A stretch of DNA of 64,000 nucleotides from an uncultured Clostridia bacterium (lineage in GTDB: Bacteria; Bacillota; Clostridia; Oscillospirales; Ruminococcaceae): assembly GCA_947589215.1 (NCBI GenBank), contig CANQCL010000010.1:1-64000 (forward strand), given 5' to 3'. Both the position numbers and the translations under genes were made by a program. The notes under the pieces were generated by a model. It ran no database searches, was not told the DNA's origin, and was given only the letters and a program-made list of their open reading frames with translations. Of the stretch, positions 24,486-35,082 are shown piece by piece; the stretch's first letter is position 1, and every line of letters begins with the position of its first letter.

Positions 24486-25331
24486 TTATTTTTGTGAATT
24501 TACAGATATCAAATCATAAAGCTTCTCCAAATTTTCCTCATCGGTAGTTTTGCTGCCGATATGAGTGGGAACGGCATTATACAAGCCGTGAAAGTCTGAG
24601 CCGCCGGTAACTATCAGATCGTGTTCTTTAGCTATATTTAAAAGTGTTTTCTGAGCCTTTTCGTCTGCAGAATAGTGATAGACCTCAATGCCGTCCAGCT
24701 TGTTTTTTTCAGCTAATTGTTTGCAAAGCTCAATGTTGTCAAACATACAGGGGTGTGCAAGAACAGCAACGCCTCGTGCCGAGTGAATCAAATCAAGAAC
24801 AAAATCCACACTGGGGTATCTTCTTGTAACAAGAATAGAGCCTTCGCCGTTTTTAGTAAACAATTTGTCTGACAATTCTCCGTAAAGATCAACAGCGTAG
24901 CCGTAGTTGACCAAAGCTCTCATAATGTGCTGTTTATAAATGCTCTTACTGCTTTTTGCATACTTAGTAACCGATTCGGTCGAAATGGGGTAAAGCTCTT
25001 TTACCTTTTCTATCATATCCTTTGAGCAGGATTTTCTTATCTCGCAGGATTTAAGACAAAGTCCTTCAAGCCTATCTGGCTTTTGAGGTGCATAGCAGAG
25101 AATATGTACTTTGCAGTTTCTTTCCTCGTCCCAAGCGGAAAGCTCGACGCCGGAAATTATTTTGACCCCATATCTGTTGCCCAGAACAGCCGCCCTGTTG
25201 TAGGAAGAAAGCGTGTCGTGATCTGTTATGGAAAGAACGTCTATGTCGGTTCTCTTAGCCTGGACTATAATTTCTTCAATGCCAAGCGAGCCGTCTGATA
25301 AGGTTGTATGACAGTGTAAGTCTCCTTTCAT
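24486..25331 (-). CDS. PHP-domain phosphoesterase
   Basis: 281 residues. MKGDLHCHTTLSDG gives the HxH metal motif, followed by SITDHDTL, SGVELSAW, LAHP and GSDFHG, in the order of YciV/TrpH-type PHP proteins. This family hydrolyses phosphate from 3',5'-bisphosphonucleotides or trims short RNA 5' ends in characterised members. Three metals are expected. The closest reading is the RNase AM/nucleoside bisphosphate phosphatase type. It ends 7 bp from the GLS gene at 24479, convergently. Confidence 0.88.
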   Translation of the reverse strand: MKGDLHCHTTLSDGSLGIEEIIVQAKRTDIDVLSITDHDTLSSYNRAAVLGNRYGVKIISGVELSAWDEERNCKVHILCYAPQKPDRLEGLCLKSCEIRKSCSKDMIEKVKELYPISTESVTKYAKSSKSIYKQHIMRALVNYGYAVDLYGELSDKLFTKNGEGSILVTRRYPSVDFVLDLIHSARGVAVLAHPCMFDNIELCKQLAEKNKLDGIEVYHYSADEKAQKTLLNIAKEHDLIVTGGSDFHGLYNAVPTHIGSKTTDEENLEKLYDLISVNSQK

Positions 25332-25416
25332 ACATTGACCTCCATTCTAAAACTCTAAATTAACAACTATTATACCAAAAATTCGACAAAAAATCAAGTA
25401 AAACAACTTTAAAAGG

Positions 25417-26364
25417 CTAAAAAAATTTTCTTACAAACCAGGGTTCTTTTGCTTTAAAAGTTTTTTTGTTGAGGTACTCAAGAATACCTGCGTTAGTTTT
25501 AAAATCAAAAGCAAGACGGTAAGAGCAAAGAGTCTGAGTAGTTACCGAGTATTTTTTATTCATCTGATTTATACCGTATTTTCCGTCGCCGAGCAGTGGG
25601 TGACCTATATAAGCCATATGTGCTCTTATCTGATGGGTTCGTCCTGTTAATAAATCTATTTCAATAAGAGATAAATTATTCTTTTCCTTTAAAACTTTAT
25701 ATTTAGTAAGAATTTGTTTGTTGCAAGGTCTTTTTGTATTTTCAATATGAACGGTCTTGCTTTTTTCATCTTTAAAGAGGTAGTTTTTCAAGGTGTCTTG
25801 TTTTTTGTCTAGCGTTCCAATGCATACGCATAAATAATATTTGTGCAGTTCACGGTTCTTTATTTTCTCATTTAATACTCTCAAGCTTTCAGCGTTTTTT
25901 GCACATATAACTATGCCAGAAGTGTTTCTGTCTAGCCTGTTGCATAAAGCAGGCGCAAAGGAAAGCTCATTTTCTGGGTCGTATTCTTTTTTGTCGTAGA
26001 GATATCGCTTAATGCGGTTTATAAGCGTATCAATGCTGTTGTTGTCGTCTTCGTGAACAACAAGCCCCGACGGCTTGTCAACAAGAATAATATTTTCGTC
26101 CTCGTAGATAACGTCAATATTGGGGGAAACACATAAAAAGCTGTCGTCTTTCGGGGTTTCAAAAAACTCGTCGTTTATGTAAAGCTGTATTTCGTCTCCG
26201 ACGTTCAGCCGAGTTGAGATATCACAGCGCTTACCGTTTATCTTAATGCGCTTCAAGCGAATGTATTTGTACATCAAATTTTTAGGGAGATTTTTCACCG
26301 ACTTTGTAATAAACTTGTCAAGTCTTTGACCTGAATCGTTTTCGTTTATAATAAAAGTTTTCAT
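25417..26364 (-). CDS. RluA-family pseudouridine synthase
   Basis: 315 residues. A short S4-like N-terminus (LDKFITKSVKNLPKNLMYKYI) precedes the RluA catalytic core with CNRLDRNTSGIVICAKN (catalytic Asp in RLDR), LTGRTHQIRAHMAYIGHPLLGD and a lysine-rich tail. Targets are usually 23S rRNA uridines (RluC/RluD type). AAGGAT lies before the ATG. No partner gene is evident. Confidence 0.92.
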   Translation of the reverse strand: MKTFIINENDSGQRLDKFITKSVKNLPKNLMYKYIRLKRIKINGKRCDISTRLNVGDEIQLYINDEFFETPKDDSFLCVSPNIDVIYEDENIILVDKPSGLVVHEDDNNSIDTLINRIKRYLYDKKEYDPENELSFAPALCNRLDRNTSGIVICAKNAESLRVLNEKIKNRELHKYYLCVCIGTLDKKQDTLKNYLFKDEKSKTVHIENTKRPCNKQILTKYKVLKEKNNLSLIEIDLLTGRTHQIRAHMAYIGHPLLGDGKYGINQMNKKYSVTTQTLCSYRLAFDFKTNAGILEYLNKKTFKAKEPWFVRKFF

Positions 26365-26618
26365 AATAATCCTTTCGTTTTTATAGCAGTATTTTTTGTG
26401 AATTACGAATTGTTGTTACAAGCTTGCCAAAGAAGAGAAGGCATCGGATGCAACACCACCGTTGCTGGCTCACCGCTCTTGCCTCTAATAAGTATAGCAT
26501 ACTTTTTAATAAAATGCACTTTACTTTCACAAAATAATATAGTATAATAAAAAGAACATAAGTTCACACAACGAATAATGGTACGTCTTTTAACATCAGA
26601 AGGGAAGTTGACATAATT
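26365..26618 (+). promoter_or_regulatory. Intergenic region with dispersed repeat and radC promoter
   Basis: 26437-26480 holds a GC-rich piece (GGATGCAACACCACCGTTGC, then GGCTCACCG) of the kind seen at 32400 and 34680. TTTACT (26520-26525) and TATAAT (26543-26548), 17 bp apart, are the probable promoter of radC-uvrB-uvrA. I see no gene in this stretch. Confidence 0.55.
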
Positions 26619-27302
26619 ATGGACTCACCGCACGCAGGACACAGACTGAGAATGAAAGAGAGATTTCTCAAAATGGGTCTGGAAAGCTTTGAACCACACG
26701 AGGTACTTGAACTGTTGTTGACATACAGTATACCGAGAAGAAATACAAACTTACTTGCGCACAAGCTTATAGACATATTTGGCTCTTTATCTGCTGTATT
26801 TGATGCGCCGTTTGAGGCTTTGGTACGCATTGACGGCATTACAGAGAACTCTGCAACGCTTATAAAAATGGTACCTCAGATGCTGAGATACTATACAAAC
26901 GGAACAGACGATAATAAGTGTTTAAATACTATCGAGAGAGTGAGAAAATATTTTTCAGTAGCGTTTATCGGGCTTATCAATGAGGAGTTTAAGGTTTGCT
27001 GTTTGGATAACGGCTTAAATGTCATATCGTGTACTACCGTTTCAAAAGGCACAAATAAATCAGCGCCAATCTCTGCAAGGCAGATCGCAGAGGTTGCGTT
27101 CAAGGCAAACAGTACAAACATTATTATTGCCCACAATCATCCTGACGCTTTATGCAATCCTTCTAACGCAGATAAACTGATAACAAGAAAGCTAAGGACG
27201 AGCCTTAAAGCCCTTGATATAGACATACTTGATCATATTATAGTTGGCAAGGACGGGGTGCTTTCATTTAAACAGATAGGGCTAATTCCGTTTTTGGATT
27301 AG
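26619..27302 (+). CDS. radC: RadC/JAB-domain protein
   Basis: 227 residues. HAGHRLRMKERFLKMG and the helix-hairpin-helix region (LVRIDGITENSATLI) are followed by the JAB1/MPN metalloprotease-like fold with HNHPDALCNPSNAD, the JAMM motif (HxH...SxxD). Named RadC, but its role in DNA repair is unproven. It sits 31 bp before uvrB, so it may be expressed with the excision repair genes. Confidence 0.93.
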   Translation: MDSPHAGHRLRMKERFLKMGLESFEPHEVLELLLTYSIPRRNTNLLAHKLIDIFGSLSAVFDAPFEALVRIDGITENSATLIKMVPQMLRYYTNGTDDNKCLNTIERVRKYFSVAFIGLINEEFKVCCLDNGLNVISCTTVSKGTNKSAPISARQIAEVAFKANSTNIIIAHNHPDALCNPSNADKLITRKLRTSLKALDIDILDHIIVGKDGVLSFKQIGLIPFLD

Positions 27303-27333
27303 CATAGTTAAAACAAAAGGGTTTTGAGTATTT

Positions 27334-29301
27334 ATGGATAAGTTTCAACTGGTATCAGATTATAAGCCTACAGGCGATCAGCCGGAGGCTATTGAAAAGC
27401 TTGTTGAGGGCATTAAAAACGGCTATAAGGAGCAGACTCTGCTTGGTGTTACAGGTTCCGGAAAAACCTTTACGATGGCTAATGTTATAGAAAGGGTCAA
27501 CAAGCCCACGCTGGTTCTGGCGCACAATAAAATTCTGGCGGCACAGCTTTGCAGCGAGTTTAAAGAGTTCTTTCCGAATAACGCTGTAGAGTATTTTGTT
27601 TCATACTACGACTACTACCAGCCGGAGGCTTATGTTCCCAGCACCGATGTTTATATAGAAAAGGACGCGTCGATAAATTCTGAGATAGATAAGCTGAGAC
27701 ACTCTGCTACAACGGCGATTGCCGAAAGGCGTGACGTTATAGTTGTAGCTTCGGTTTCGTGTATATATTCGCTCGGCGACCCTGAGGAGTATCGCTCTAT
27801 GGTGGTGTCGATAAGAAAGGGTATGGAGAAATCCCGAGACAAGCTGTTAGCAGAGCTTGTTGGAATACAGTATGAGCGAAATGATATTGCATTTGAAAGA
27901 AATAAGTTCAGGGTTCGAGGAGACGTTGTAGAAATATTTCCGTCGAGCCATACGGATACCGCCTACAGAGTAGAATTTTTCGGCGATGAGGTAGACAGAA
28001 TTTCTGAGATAAACGTAATAACGGGCGAGCTTATCTCAACGCTTAATCACGTTGCGATTTTCCCTGCATCTCACTATATAGTTGCTAAGGACAAGATGTC
28101 GGAGGCAATTGGGGAGCTTAGAGAGGAGCTTGACGAGAGAGTAAAATTTTTCACCGACAACAATAAGCTGATAGAGGCGCAGAGGATTGCTCAGAGGACT
28201 AATTACGATATAGAAATGCTTCAGGAAATCGGCTTTTGCAGCGGTATAGAAAACTACTCCAGAGTTTTAGCAAGACGCCCCGCAGGTTCTACTCCCTACA
28301 CTTTGCTAGACCATTTTCCTGACGATTTTCTTCTTATGGTCGACGAATCGCATGTTAGTTTACCGCAGGTGAGGGGAATGTATGCAGGCGACAGGGCGAG
28401 AAAGACTACACTTATAGACTACGGTTTTAGACTACCGTCTGCGCTTGATAACCGACCTTTGCAGTTTGATGAGTTTTATGACCATATCAATCAAGCGGTG
28501 TTTGTTTCGGCAACGCCTGGTGATTTTGAAAAGGAACACTCAGCTCAAATTGTTGAGCAGGTCATTAGACCTACAGGACTTCTTGACCCTGAGATATCTG
28601 TACGCCCTGTTGAGGGGCAGATCGAGGATCTGCTTTCTGAGATAAACATTCGCATTGAAAAGAAACAAAGGGTTCTGGTAACAACACTGACAAAGAAAAT
28701 GGCTGAGGACCTTACCGAGTTTTTGAAAGGCTACGGTATAGCTGTTCGGTATATGCACCACGACATTGACGCCATCGAGAGAATGGAAATTATACGCGAC
28801 CTTCGTTTGGGCGAGTTTGACGTGCTTGTGGGAATTAATCTTCTTCGTGAGGGATTGGATATTCCAGAGGTATCGCTTGTTGCGATTTTAGACGCTGACA
28901 AGGAGGGCTTTTTGCGTTCGGAAAGCTCGCTTATACAGACAGTAGGACGTGCCGCAAGAAACGCTGAAGGTATGGTAATAATGTACGCCGATCAAGTCAC
29001 ACGTTCTATGGAGATGGCGATAACCGAAACCGAGAGACGACGTTCCATTCAAATGGAATACAATAAAAATCACGGCATTGTTCCTAAGACTATCGTTAAG
29101 GACGTCCGTGACGTTATAGAGATCTCCACTAAGGAGGAGGTCGAATACTCCGCACGGCAGAGAAATAAGATGTCCAAGCAGGAGATGAACAAGCTGATAG
29201 ACGACTTGACAAGGCAGATGAAGGAGTCTGCTAAGATGCTTGAGTTTGAACACGCGGCATTTCTGAGGGATAAGATTGCTGAGCTTAAGGGGCAACGGTG
29301 A
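27334..29301 (+). CDS. uvrB: Excinuclease ABC subunit B
   Basis: 655 residues, the normal length. Walker [10 protein letters not shown] near residue 40, the beta-hairpin region [22 protein letters not shown] (motif II), [16 protein letters not shown] and QTVGRAARN (motif VI), then a C-terminal UVR motif ([22 protein letters not shown]). It loads on damaged DNA after UvrA and recruits UvrC. uvrA follows 61 bp downstream; uvrC is not in the window. Confidence 0.98.
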   Translation: MDKFQLVSDYKPTGDQPEAIEKLVEGIKNGYKEQTLLGVTGSGKTFTMANVIERVNKPTLVLAHNKILAAQLCSEFKEFFPNNAVEYFVSYYDYYQPEAYVPSTDVYIEKDASINSEIDKLRHSATTAIAERRDVIVVASVSCIYSLGDPEEYRSMVVSIRKGMEKSRDKLLAELVGIQYERNDIAFERNKFRVRGDVVEIFPSSHTDTAYRVEFFGDEVDRISEINVITGELISTLNHVAIFPASHYIVAKDKMSEAIGELREELDERVKFFTDNNKLIEAQRIAQRTNYDIEMLQEIGFCSGIENYSRVLARRPAGSTPYTLLDHFPDDFLLMVDESHVSLPQVRGMYAGDRARKTTLIDYGFRLPSALDNRPLQFDEFYDHINQAVFVSATPGDFEKEHSAQIVEQVIRPTGLLDPEISVRPVEGQIEDLLSEINIRIEKKQRVLVTTLTKKMAEDLTEFLKGYGIAVRYMHHDIDAIERMEIIRDLRLGEFDVLVGINLLREGLDIPEVSLVAILDADKEGFLRSESSLIQTVGRAARNAEGMVIMYADQVTRSMEMAITETERRRSIQMEYNKNHGIVPKTIVKDVRDVIEISTKEEVEYSARQRNKMSKQEMNKLIDDLTRQMKESAKMLEFEHAAFLRDKIAELKGQR

Positions 29302-29362
29302 CGTCTTGCTTCTAGCATCTGACATCTGGCATCTAAAATAGGGAAAAGGAAGTTATAAATCT

Positions 29363-32194
29363 ATGCAAAAAAATCAAATTGTAATTAAGGGTGCAAGAGA
29401 GCATAATCTTAAAAATATCGACGTAACTCTGCCAAGAGACAAGCTGATAGTTATGACAGGACTTTCAGGTTCGGGCAAGTCTTCGCTTGCTTTTGATACC
29501 ATTTTTGCCGATGGTCAAAGACGGTATATGGAGTCGCTTTCGTCTTATGCAAGACAGTTTTTGGGTCAGATGGAAAAGCCGGACGTGGATTCTATCACAG
29601 GGCTTTCGCCTGCTATATCTATTGACCAAAAAACTACTTCAAAAAATCCTCGTTCAACTGTCGGTACCGTAACCGAAGTTTACGACTATCTGCGTCTTTT
29701 ATATGCGAGAATAGGAATTCCTCATTGTCCTGTCTGCGGAAAAGAAATAAGACAGCAGACTGTAGACCAAATAGTTGATAAAATTCTTGAGCTTGATGAG
29801 GGTACTAAGATTCAGCTTTTGGCGCCTATTGTAAGAGGCAGAAAGGGCGAACACGTTAAGGAGTTGGAAAGTGCAAAGAAGTCGGGCTATGTTAGGGTTA
29901 GAATAGACGGTATAACTTATGACCTTTCTGAAAAAATAAGTATTGAAAAGAATAAAAAGCATACTATTGAAATAGTTGTCGACAGGCTTGTTGTAAAGCC
30001 GTCTATAAAGTCAAGACTTACTGACAGTATAGAAACGGTTTCACAGCTTACGGGCGGTATAGTCACTGTCGATGTTATCGACGGAGAGGAAATGATGTTC
30101 TCGCAGAATTATTCCTGTCCTGAGCATAATATTTCTATTGAAGAACTCACACCTAGAATGTTTTCATTCAATAACCCGTTTGGTGCGTGTGAGCATTGTA
30201 CGGGACTGGGTGTTTTTCAGAAAATAGACCCTGAGCTTATTATCCCGAATAAGGATCTGTCAATCTTGCAGGGCGCAATAAAGGCAAGCGGCTGGAACTC
30301 TCTTGACGAGTCGTCGTTTGCTATGACTACATACCGTGCTATCTCAAAGAAGTACGGTATTCCGCTTGATGTGCCTGTAAAGGAGCTTGACAAGGACGCA
30401 ATAGATATATTTCTGTACGGCACTATGGGGCAAGTGCTTGAATATGAGAGAGTTTCCAAAACAGGCTGGAGCGGAAAGTACAGCGGCGAGTTTGAGGGGA
30501 TTATAAACAACCTTGAGCGCAGATATAAGGAAAGTACAAGCGATTATTCAAAGCACGATATCGAGGCTTGTATGAGCGACGAGGAATGTCCTGTGTGTCA
30601 CGGCGAAAGGCTTAAAAAGGAAAGTCTGAGCGTGACGATAGGCGGAATAAATATAAGCGAGCTTACGCATATGTCGGTTACAAAGGCTCTTGATTTCTTT
30701 AAAAAACTTAAGCTTACCGAGCGTGAGGAGCTTATAGGCGGAAGAATTATTAAAGAGATAAACGAACGTCTGGGGTTTTTGCAAAGCGTAGGTCTTGAGT
30801 ATCTGACGTTATCACGCTCAAGCGGTACGCTTTCGGGCGGAGAGAGCCAGAGAATAAGGCTCGCAACACAGATAGGCTCGTCTTTGGTGGGTGTGCTTTA
30901 TATTCTCGACGAGCCCTCAATAGGCTTGCATCAGAGGGATAATGACAAGCTTATCGCAACGCTGAAAAGGCTTCGTGATTTGGGCAATACCCTTATAGTC
31001 GTTGAGCACGACGAGGACACTATGTATAATGCCGATTACATTGTCGATATAGGTCCCGGAGCGGGAATACACGGCGGTGAGATAGTCTGCGCAGGAACAG
31101 TCGATAAGATAAAGAAGTGCAAAAAGTCGATAACCGGGCAGTATTTAAGCGGTGCTAAGAAAATTGCTGTTCCTGAAAAAAGGCGAAAAGGCAACGGTTT
31201 TACTCTTGATATTATCGGTGCAGAGCAGAATAACCTCAAAAAAATAGACGTCAGCATACCGCTGGGTACTTTCACCTGCGTAACGGGCGTTTCGGGCAGC
31301 GGAAAAAGCTCTCTTGTGAATGAAGTAATCTACAAGGAGCTTGCAGGAAAGCTGAACAGAGCAAGGATAAGGTCGGGAAAGTTTGGTGAAATGAGAGGAC
31401 TTGAGAATCTCGACAAGGTTATTAATATTGACCAGTCGCCAATAGGCAGAACACCGCGTTCAAACCCTGCCACATACACAGGCGTTTTTACCGATATTCG
31501 TGAGTTGTTTGCAAACACCAACGATGCAAAAATGAAGGGTTATAACGCAGGCAGGTTTTCTTTCAACGTAAGGGGAGGAAGATGCGAAGCCTGCGAGGGA
31601 GACGGAATACTTAAAATTGAAATGCACTTTCTGCCTGATGTGTATGTACCATGTGAGGTATGCAAGGGCAGGAGATATAATCGTGAGACTTTGGAAATAA
31701 AATATAAGGGTAAGAGCATTTACGACGTTTTGGAGATGACTGTTGAGGAGGGAGTAGAGTTTTTCAAGAACATTCCCAAGATACAGAGAAAGCTCCAGAC
31801 GCTCTTTGACGTAGGTTTGGGATATGTAAAGATAGGTCAGCCTGCAACCACTCTATCTGGAGGGGAAGCACAGCGGGTAAAGCTTGCTACCGAGCTTTCC
31901 AAGCGTTCAACAGGAAAGACCATATACATTCTTGACGAGCCTACAACAGGGCTTCACACAGCCGATGTTCACAAGCTGATTGAGGTTTTGCAGAAGCTGG
32001 TCGATTCGGGAAATACTGTTTTGATAATAGAGCATAATCTTGACGTTATAAAAACTGCGGATCATATTATTGATTTGGGTCCTGAAGGGGGAGAAGGCGG
32101 CGGAATGGTAGTTGCCTGCGGAACTCCCGAGCAAATTGCTGAGAATGAAAAATCTTATACGGGAATTTACCTAAGGAAATGCTTGAACTTATAG
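29363..32194 (+). CDS. uvrA: Excinuclease ABC subunit A
   Basis: 943 residues. Two ABC modules: Walker [10 protein letters not shown] (near residue 33) and GVSGSGKSS (near 640), signature motifs [12 protein letters not shown] and [12 protein letters not shown], and zinc-finger Cys pairs ([27 protein letters not shown]). It scans DNA for damage as a dimer and hands it to UvrB. A short dispersed repeat (CTAGCATCTGACATCTGGC, 29312-29335) lies between uvrB and uvrA. Confidence 0.98.
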   Translation: MQKNQIVIKGAREHNLKNIDVTLPRDKLIVMTGLSGSGKSSLAFDTIFADGQRRYMESLSSYARQFLGQMEKPDVDSITGLSPAISIDQKTTSKNPRSTVGTVTEVYDYLRLLYARIGIPHCPVCGKEIRQQTVDQIVDKILELDEGTKIQLLAPIVRGRKGEHVKELESAKKSGYVRVRIDGITYDLSEKISIEKNKKHTIEIVVDRLVVKPSIKSRLTDSIETVSQLTGGIVTVDVIDGEEMMFSQNYSCPEHNISIEELTPRMFSFNNPFGACEHCTGLGVFQKIDPELIIPNKDLSILQGAIKASGWNSLDESSFAMTTYRAISKKYGIPLDVPVKELDKDAIDIFLYGTMGQVLEYERVSKTGWSGKYSGEFEGIINNLERRYKESTSDYSKHDIEACMSDEECPVCHGERLKKESLSVTIGGINISELTHMSVTKALDFFKKLKLTEREELIGGRIIKEINERLGFLQSVGLEYLTLSRSSGTLSGGESQRIRLATQIGSSLVGVLYILDEPSIGLHQRDNDKLIATLKRLRDLGNTLIVVEHDEDTMYNADYIVDIGPGAGIHGGEIVCAGTVDKIKKCKKSITGQYLSGAKKIAVPEKRRKGNGFTLDIIGAEQNNLKKIDVSIPLGTFTCVTGVSGSGKSSLVNEVIYKELAGKLNRARIRSGKFGEMRGLENLDKVINIDQSPIGRTPRSNPATYTGVFTDIRELFANTNDAKMKGYNAGRFSFNVRGGRCEACEGDGILKIEMHFLPDVYVPCEVCKGRRYNRETLEIKYKGKSIYDVLEMTVEEGVEFFKNIPKIQRKLQTLFDVGLGYVKIGQPATTLSGGEAQRVKLATELSKRSTGKTIYILDEPTTGLHTADVHKLIEVLQKLVDSGNTVLIIEHNLDVIKTADHIIDLGPEGGEGGGMVVACGTPEQIAENEKSYTGIYLRKCLNL

Positions 32195-32477
32195 ATGCAA
32201 GAAACAAGAATTTCTTTTGTAGAATGTAGTATATTTTTTACAAATCAAAGCCCGCCGTTGTATTAATTATTACATTTATTATATTATATCAATAGGCGGC
32301 AGTGCCACCGGCGGCTCGCCGGTAATTTTTGTGTAGTATACTTTTATACAAAGTAAATTCCGCCGTTGTACAAACTTTAACATTTTACAAACTATTCAAA
32401 GGCGGAAGAGGATGCAACGTCACCGTTGCCTTGCGGTGAATTGCAATATGTGTTATACTATAGTAAAAATAACGGAG
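32195..32477. repeat. Gene-free stretch with GC-rich palindromes
   Basis: About 32301-32325 carries GCCACCGGCGGCTCGCCGG, the palindrome family of 1037 and 34576. About 32405-32440 carries GGATGCAACGTCACCGTTGC, an inverted repeat around ACGT also seen near 34680 and 26440. CCGCCGTTGTA occurs twice (32251, 32361). I see no gene or terminator with confidence. Confidence 0.6.
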
Positions 32478-32486
32478 ATGAGGAAA

Positions 32487-33026
32487 GTGAAAAAGGTCAG
32501 CTATAAGGTTTCGCTTGGCGGAATAATCTCTGCACTTTCTCTTGCTCTTATGTTTTTGACGGGCTTTATGCCGTTTTTGGTCTATTTAATACCTGCGCTC
32601 ACGGGAGCAATACTTCTTATCGTTTACGTTGAGATCAATGCAAAATGGGCTTTTTTCACATATGTTTCGGTTGCGGTTTTGTGTCTGTTTATAACGCCCG
32701 ATAAGGAAGCGGGACTGTTATATATAATGTTTTTGGGGTATTATCCTCTGATTAAAATGCCCATAGAGAAGATAAGAAATAGAGTTCTCAAATGGATAAT
32801 AAAACTGGTAATTTACAATACAATGATAATCGTATATTATCAAATCATTATCAGAGTAGTAGCCGGCTCTGATTTAGCAGAGGAAGCAGGCGAATGGGGT
32901 AAGTACGGTGCTTTTATATTATTAGGTTTGACAAATGTTATATTTATTTTATATGACGTTGCAGTTACAAGACTTAAAGATTTATATATAAAATGGTTCA
33001 GAAAGAAAATAATACAAAAGATTTAA
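32487..33026 (+). CDS. Membrane protein, possibly ECF-transporter-S-like
   Basis: About 179 residues from the GTG at 32487, nine bases after GGAG; an ATG at 32478 is also possible but too close to that site. Five or six hydrophobic segments (GGIISALSLALMFLTGF, YLIPALTGAILLIVYV, WAFFTYVSVAVLCLFI, LLYIMFLGYYPLI...). The opening KVSLGGIISALSLALMF resembles ECF S components and related YPL-type membrane proteins. Substrate not readable. The VTT-domain gene starts 12 bp later. Confidence 0.65.
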   Translation: MKKVSYKVSLGGIISALSLALMFLTGFMPFLVYLIPALTGAILLIVYVEINAKWAFFTYVSVAVLCLFITPDKEAGLLYIMFLGYYPLIKMPIEKIRNRVLKWIIKLVIYNTMIIVYYQIIIRVVAGSDLAEEAGEWGKYGAFILLGLTNVIFILYDVAVTRLKDLYIKWFRKKIIQKI

Positions 33027-33037
33027 AGGATATGACA

Positions 33038-34036
33038 ATGAGTAAAATACTTAACAAAAAAATGATAATAAAGTTAGTGGCACTTATTGCGATAATAGCT
33101 CTAATGGTAGGAGTAACTATTGCTATAATGCCTTGGATAAACAGTTTGCAGACTCCGGAGGGAAGAGAGAAGCTTGAGCTTTACATTGAGTCGAAGAAAA
33201 CAGTGGGCACATTAATTTATATTGGTTTGCAGGCATTTCAGGTAATACTCCCTGTGATTCCGCCAATTCAGATAATAGGAGGAGCTCTATTTGGAACCTT
33301 TTGGGGAAGCGTACTATCATTTATCGGATTATATGTAGGAATGGGTATAGTTTATGGGTTGGTAAGGCTTGTAGGGTATCCACTTGTTGAAGCATTAGTG
33401 AATAAAAAGAACCTTAAGAGATTCAAATTTTTACAGGAGCCTGACAGGGTTGCCTTGATATTTTTTGTTATATATTTGATACCTGCAATGCCGAAGGATG
33501 CACTTTCTTTTCTAGCGCCTTTGACATCTATGGACAAAAAAACATATTTTTTATACGTACTACCTGCCAGACTGCCGTTGGTAATATTATCCGTAGCTTT
33601 TGGTTCATCTATAAGCGACGGAAATTATAGTTTGGCTGTTATACTCAGCATTATAATGGTTGACATTGGAATAATCGGCATAATATTCAGAGAAAAGGTA
33701 ATCAATTATTTTGAGAGAAAAACAAAGTCGAAAAGACACACAAGTCACAAAAACGATACAAAGCACAATCAAGGCTTAAAAAAGACAGGCATAATACTTA
33801 CCCTCTCTTCATTTGCACTGATTATTTGTGATTTGATTTTTATGGCGACCGATTATTTCAGCAAATGCAAAGCTGAATTTCTTGAGTATCACGATTTAAA
33901 AGGACAAAATCAAATATTTTATTTCATATCAAACTACGGATTATACTGGTTTATTTCGGTTGCTGTTATAGGTTTAGCTGCTTATTTGGTATCTTATAAA
34001 AAGCAGAAAATTCAGCATAAGGTTCAAAATATATAA
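33038..34036 (+). CDS. TVP38/TMEM64 (VTT domain) membrane protein
   Basis: 332 residues from the ATG at 33038 (AAAGGA seven bases upstream); an upstream ATG at 32993 would overlap the previous gene. The VTT/SNARE-associated core is seen in LQVILPVIPPIQIIGGALFG, GLYVGMGIVYGLVRLVG, FFVIYLIPAMPKDALSFLAPL. The C-terminal ~90 residues add a basic loop (KTKSKRHTSHKNDTKHNQ) and two more helices, longer than the usual ~220-residue family member. VTT proteins act in lipid scrambling or transport in other organisms; the role here is unknown. Confidence 0.85.
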   Translation: MSKILNKKMIIKLVALIAIIALMVGVTIAIMPWINSLQTPEGREKLELYIESKKTVGTLIYIGLQAFQVILPVIPPIQIIGGALFGTFWGSVLSFIGLYVGMGIVYGLVRLVGYPLVEALVNKKNLKRFKFLQEPDRVALIFFVIYLIPAMPKDALSFLAPLTSMDKKTYFLYVLPARLPLVILSVAFGSSISDGNYSLAVILSIIMVDIGIIGIIFREKVINYFERKTKSKRHTSHKNDTKHNQGLKKTGIILTLSSFALIICDLIFMATDYFSKCKAEFLEYHDLKGQNQIFYFISNYGLYWFISVAVIGLAAYLVSYKKQKIQHKVQNI

Positions 34037-34094
34037 ATACAATGACAACAATGAACTATTAAAAATCCTACAAAAAATATTAATTTTTATATTC

Positions 34095-34127
34095 AGAAAT
34101 AGTAATTTTGCTATTTCTAATTTTTTT
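34095..34127 (+). terminator. Terminator of the VTT gene
   Basis: AGAAATAG (34095-34102) pairs with CTATTTCT (34111-34118), followed by AATTTTTTT. Confidence 0.78.
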
Positions 34128-34138
34128 ACAAAAAGGGG

Positions 34139-34167
34139 TTGACAACTGTTTCTTTAGATGTTATAAT
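34139..34167 (+). promoter_or_regulatory. Promoter of the tRNA cluster
   Basis: Consensus TTGACA (34139-34144) and TATAAT (34162-34167) with a 17-bp spacer, 39 bp before tRNA-Gly. Confidence 0.85.
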
Positions 34168-34206
34168 TTATTTCGTCAATTAAAGAGGTTAACATTCTAT
34201 TATTTT

Positions 34207-34280
34207 GCGGGTGTAGTTCAATGGTAGAATCCCAGCCTTCCAAGCTGGTCGTGTGGGTTCGATTCCCATCACCCGCTCCA
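34207..34280 (+). tRNA. tRNA-Gly (TCC)
   Basis: Acceptor GCGGGTG pairs with CACCCGC, then T-CCA. The anticodon loop is CTTCCAA with anticodon TCC, and GGTTCGATTCC forms the T-loop. CCA is encoded. Confidence 0.96.
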
Positions 34281-34309
34281 AAGCACCATCAGGTGCAATT
34301 TTTTTGTAT

Positions 34310-34386
<77 letters not shown>

Positions 34387-34497
34387 GCAACGATGACGGT
34401 TGCATATTTTGCAACCTTTGGAATGTTGATTTATGTTTTTGTACAAAGGCGGATCGGAGTATTTGATTTTTCGGTTGCTCATTACTAAATTAAATAT

Positions 34498-34575
34498 GGT
34501 GGGTGTAGCGTAGTTGGTTAACGCGTCAGATTGTGGTCCTGAAGATCGTGGGTTCGAATCCCATCACCCACCCCA
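34498..34575 (+). tRNA. tRNA-His (GTG)
   Basis: The extra 5' G (34498) typical of tRNA-His pairs with C73; acceptor GTGGGTG/CACCCAC; anticodon GTG in TTGTGGT; CCA encoded at 34573-34575. The next base starts the repeat also seen behind the tRNA-Pro fragment at 1036. Confidence 0.96.
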
Positions 34576-34652
34576 CCGGCGAGCCGCCGGAGCCTGTTCG
34601 CGTTTCACATTTTGTGGAACGTGAATTTTTTATATATCGCGAAGTGGTGCAT
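34576..34652 (+). repeat. Post-tRNA repeat, copy 2
   Basis: 77 bp nearly identical to 1037-1113, beginning immediately after the tRNA CCA with CCGGCGAGCCGCCGG. It contains an inverted repeat around TTCACATTTTGTGGAA. Confidence 0.82.
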
Positions 34653-34695
34653 CTTTTCGCTAGTATTTACAGTAACGGTGACGTTGCATCCGGTA

Positions 34696-34723
34696 CACGC
34701 ATTCGTAAGTGCGTGGATTTTTT
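34696..34723 (+). terminator. Probable terminator of the tRNA operon
   Basis: CACGCA and TGCGTG form a stem with an 8-nt loop, followed by GATTTTTT. Confidence 0.62.
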
Positions 34724-34794
34724 GTTTATATCTCGCGTTAGTAGTTGAACTTTTTTGTTAGCCCTTTTAAGTTAGTAAAAAAGATTTTTAGCGA

Positions 34795-34823
34795 GAAAGC
34801 CCCGATTTTTCGGGGCTTTCTTA
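34795..34823. terminator. Strong hairpin in the tRNA-LysR intergenic region
   Basis: GAAAGCCCCGA (34795-34805) pairs with TCGGGGCTTTC (34810-34820). A-rich 5' and T-rich 3' flanks make it terminator-like. The remaining DNA from 34824 to 35017 shows no gene. Confidence 0.75.
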
Positions 34824-35017
34824 TGTTAAAAAATCAATAAAAATGAATAGTTTTTTATAGATGCATTTTGCTGAATTTACGGAACTGTATGGACTCGAAC
34901 TATCACTAACCAAATAATTGAAAAAATCAGGCACATAGAAGTAAAATAATCTATGTGTCTTTTTGTATTGTTGGGTGATTTTTGCTAAAAAAGTATATAC
35001 GCTTATTTTTATTCCGC

Positions 35018-35046
35018 TTGATTTAATATGCTAAAATAAGTATAAT
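35018..35046 (+). promoter_or_regulatory. Promoter of the lysR gene
   Basis: TTGATT (35018-35023) and TATAAT (35041-35046), 17-bp spacer, 36 bp before the ATG. Confidence 0.68.
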
Positions 35047-35082
35047 TAAAAATGGTATAGAAACAATCTTATTGGAAATGAG

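Noticed and set aside
34533-34748. A 71-codon frame running from tRNA-His into the intergenic region
   Set aside because: It overlaps the tRNA gene and the post-tRNA repeat and has no start signals.
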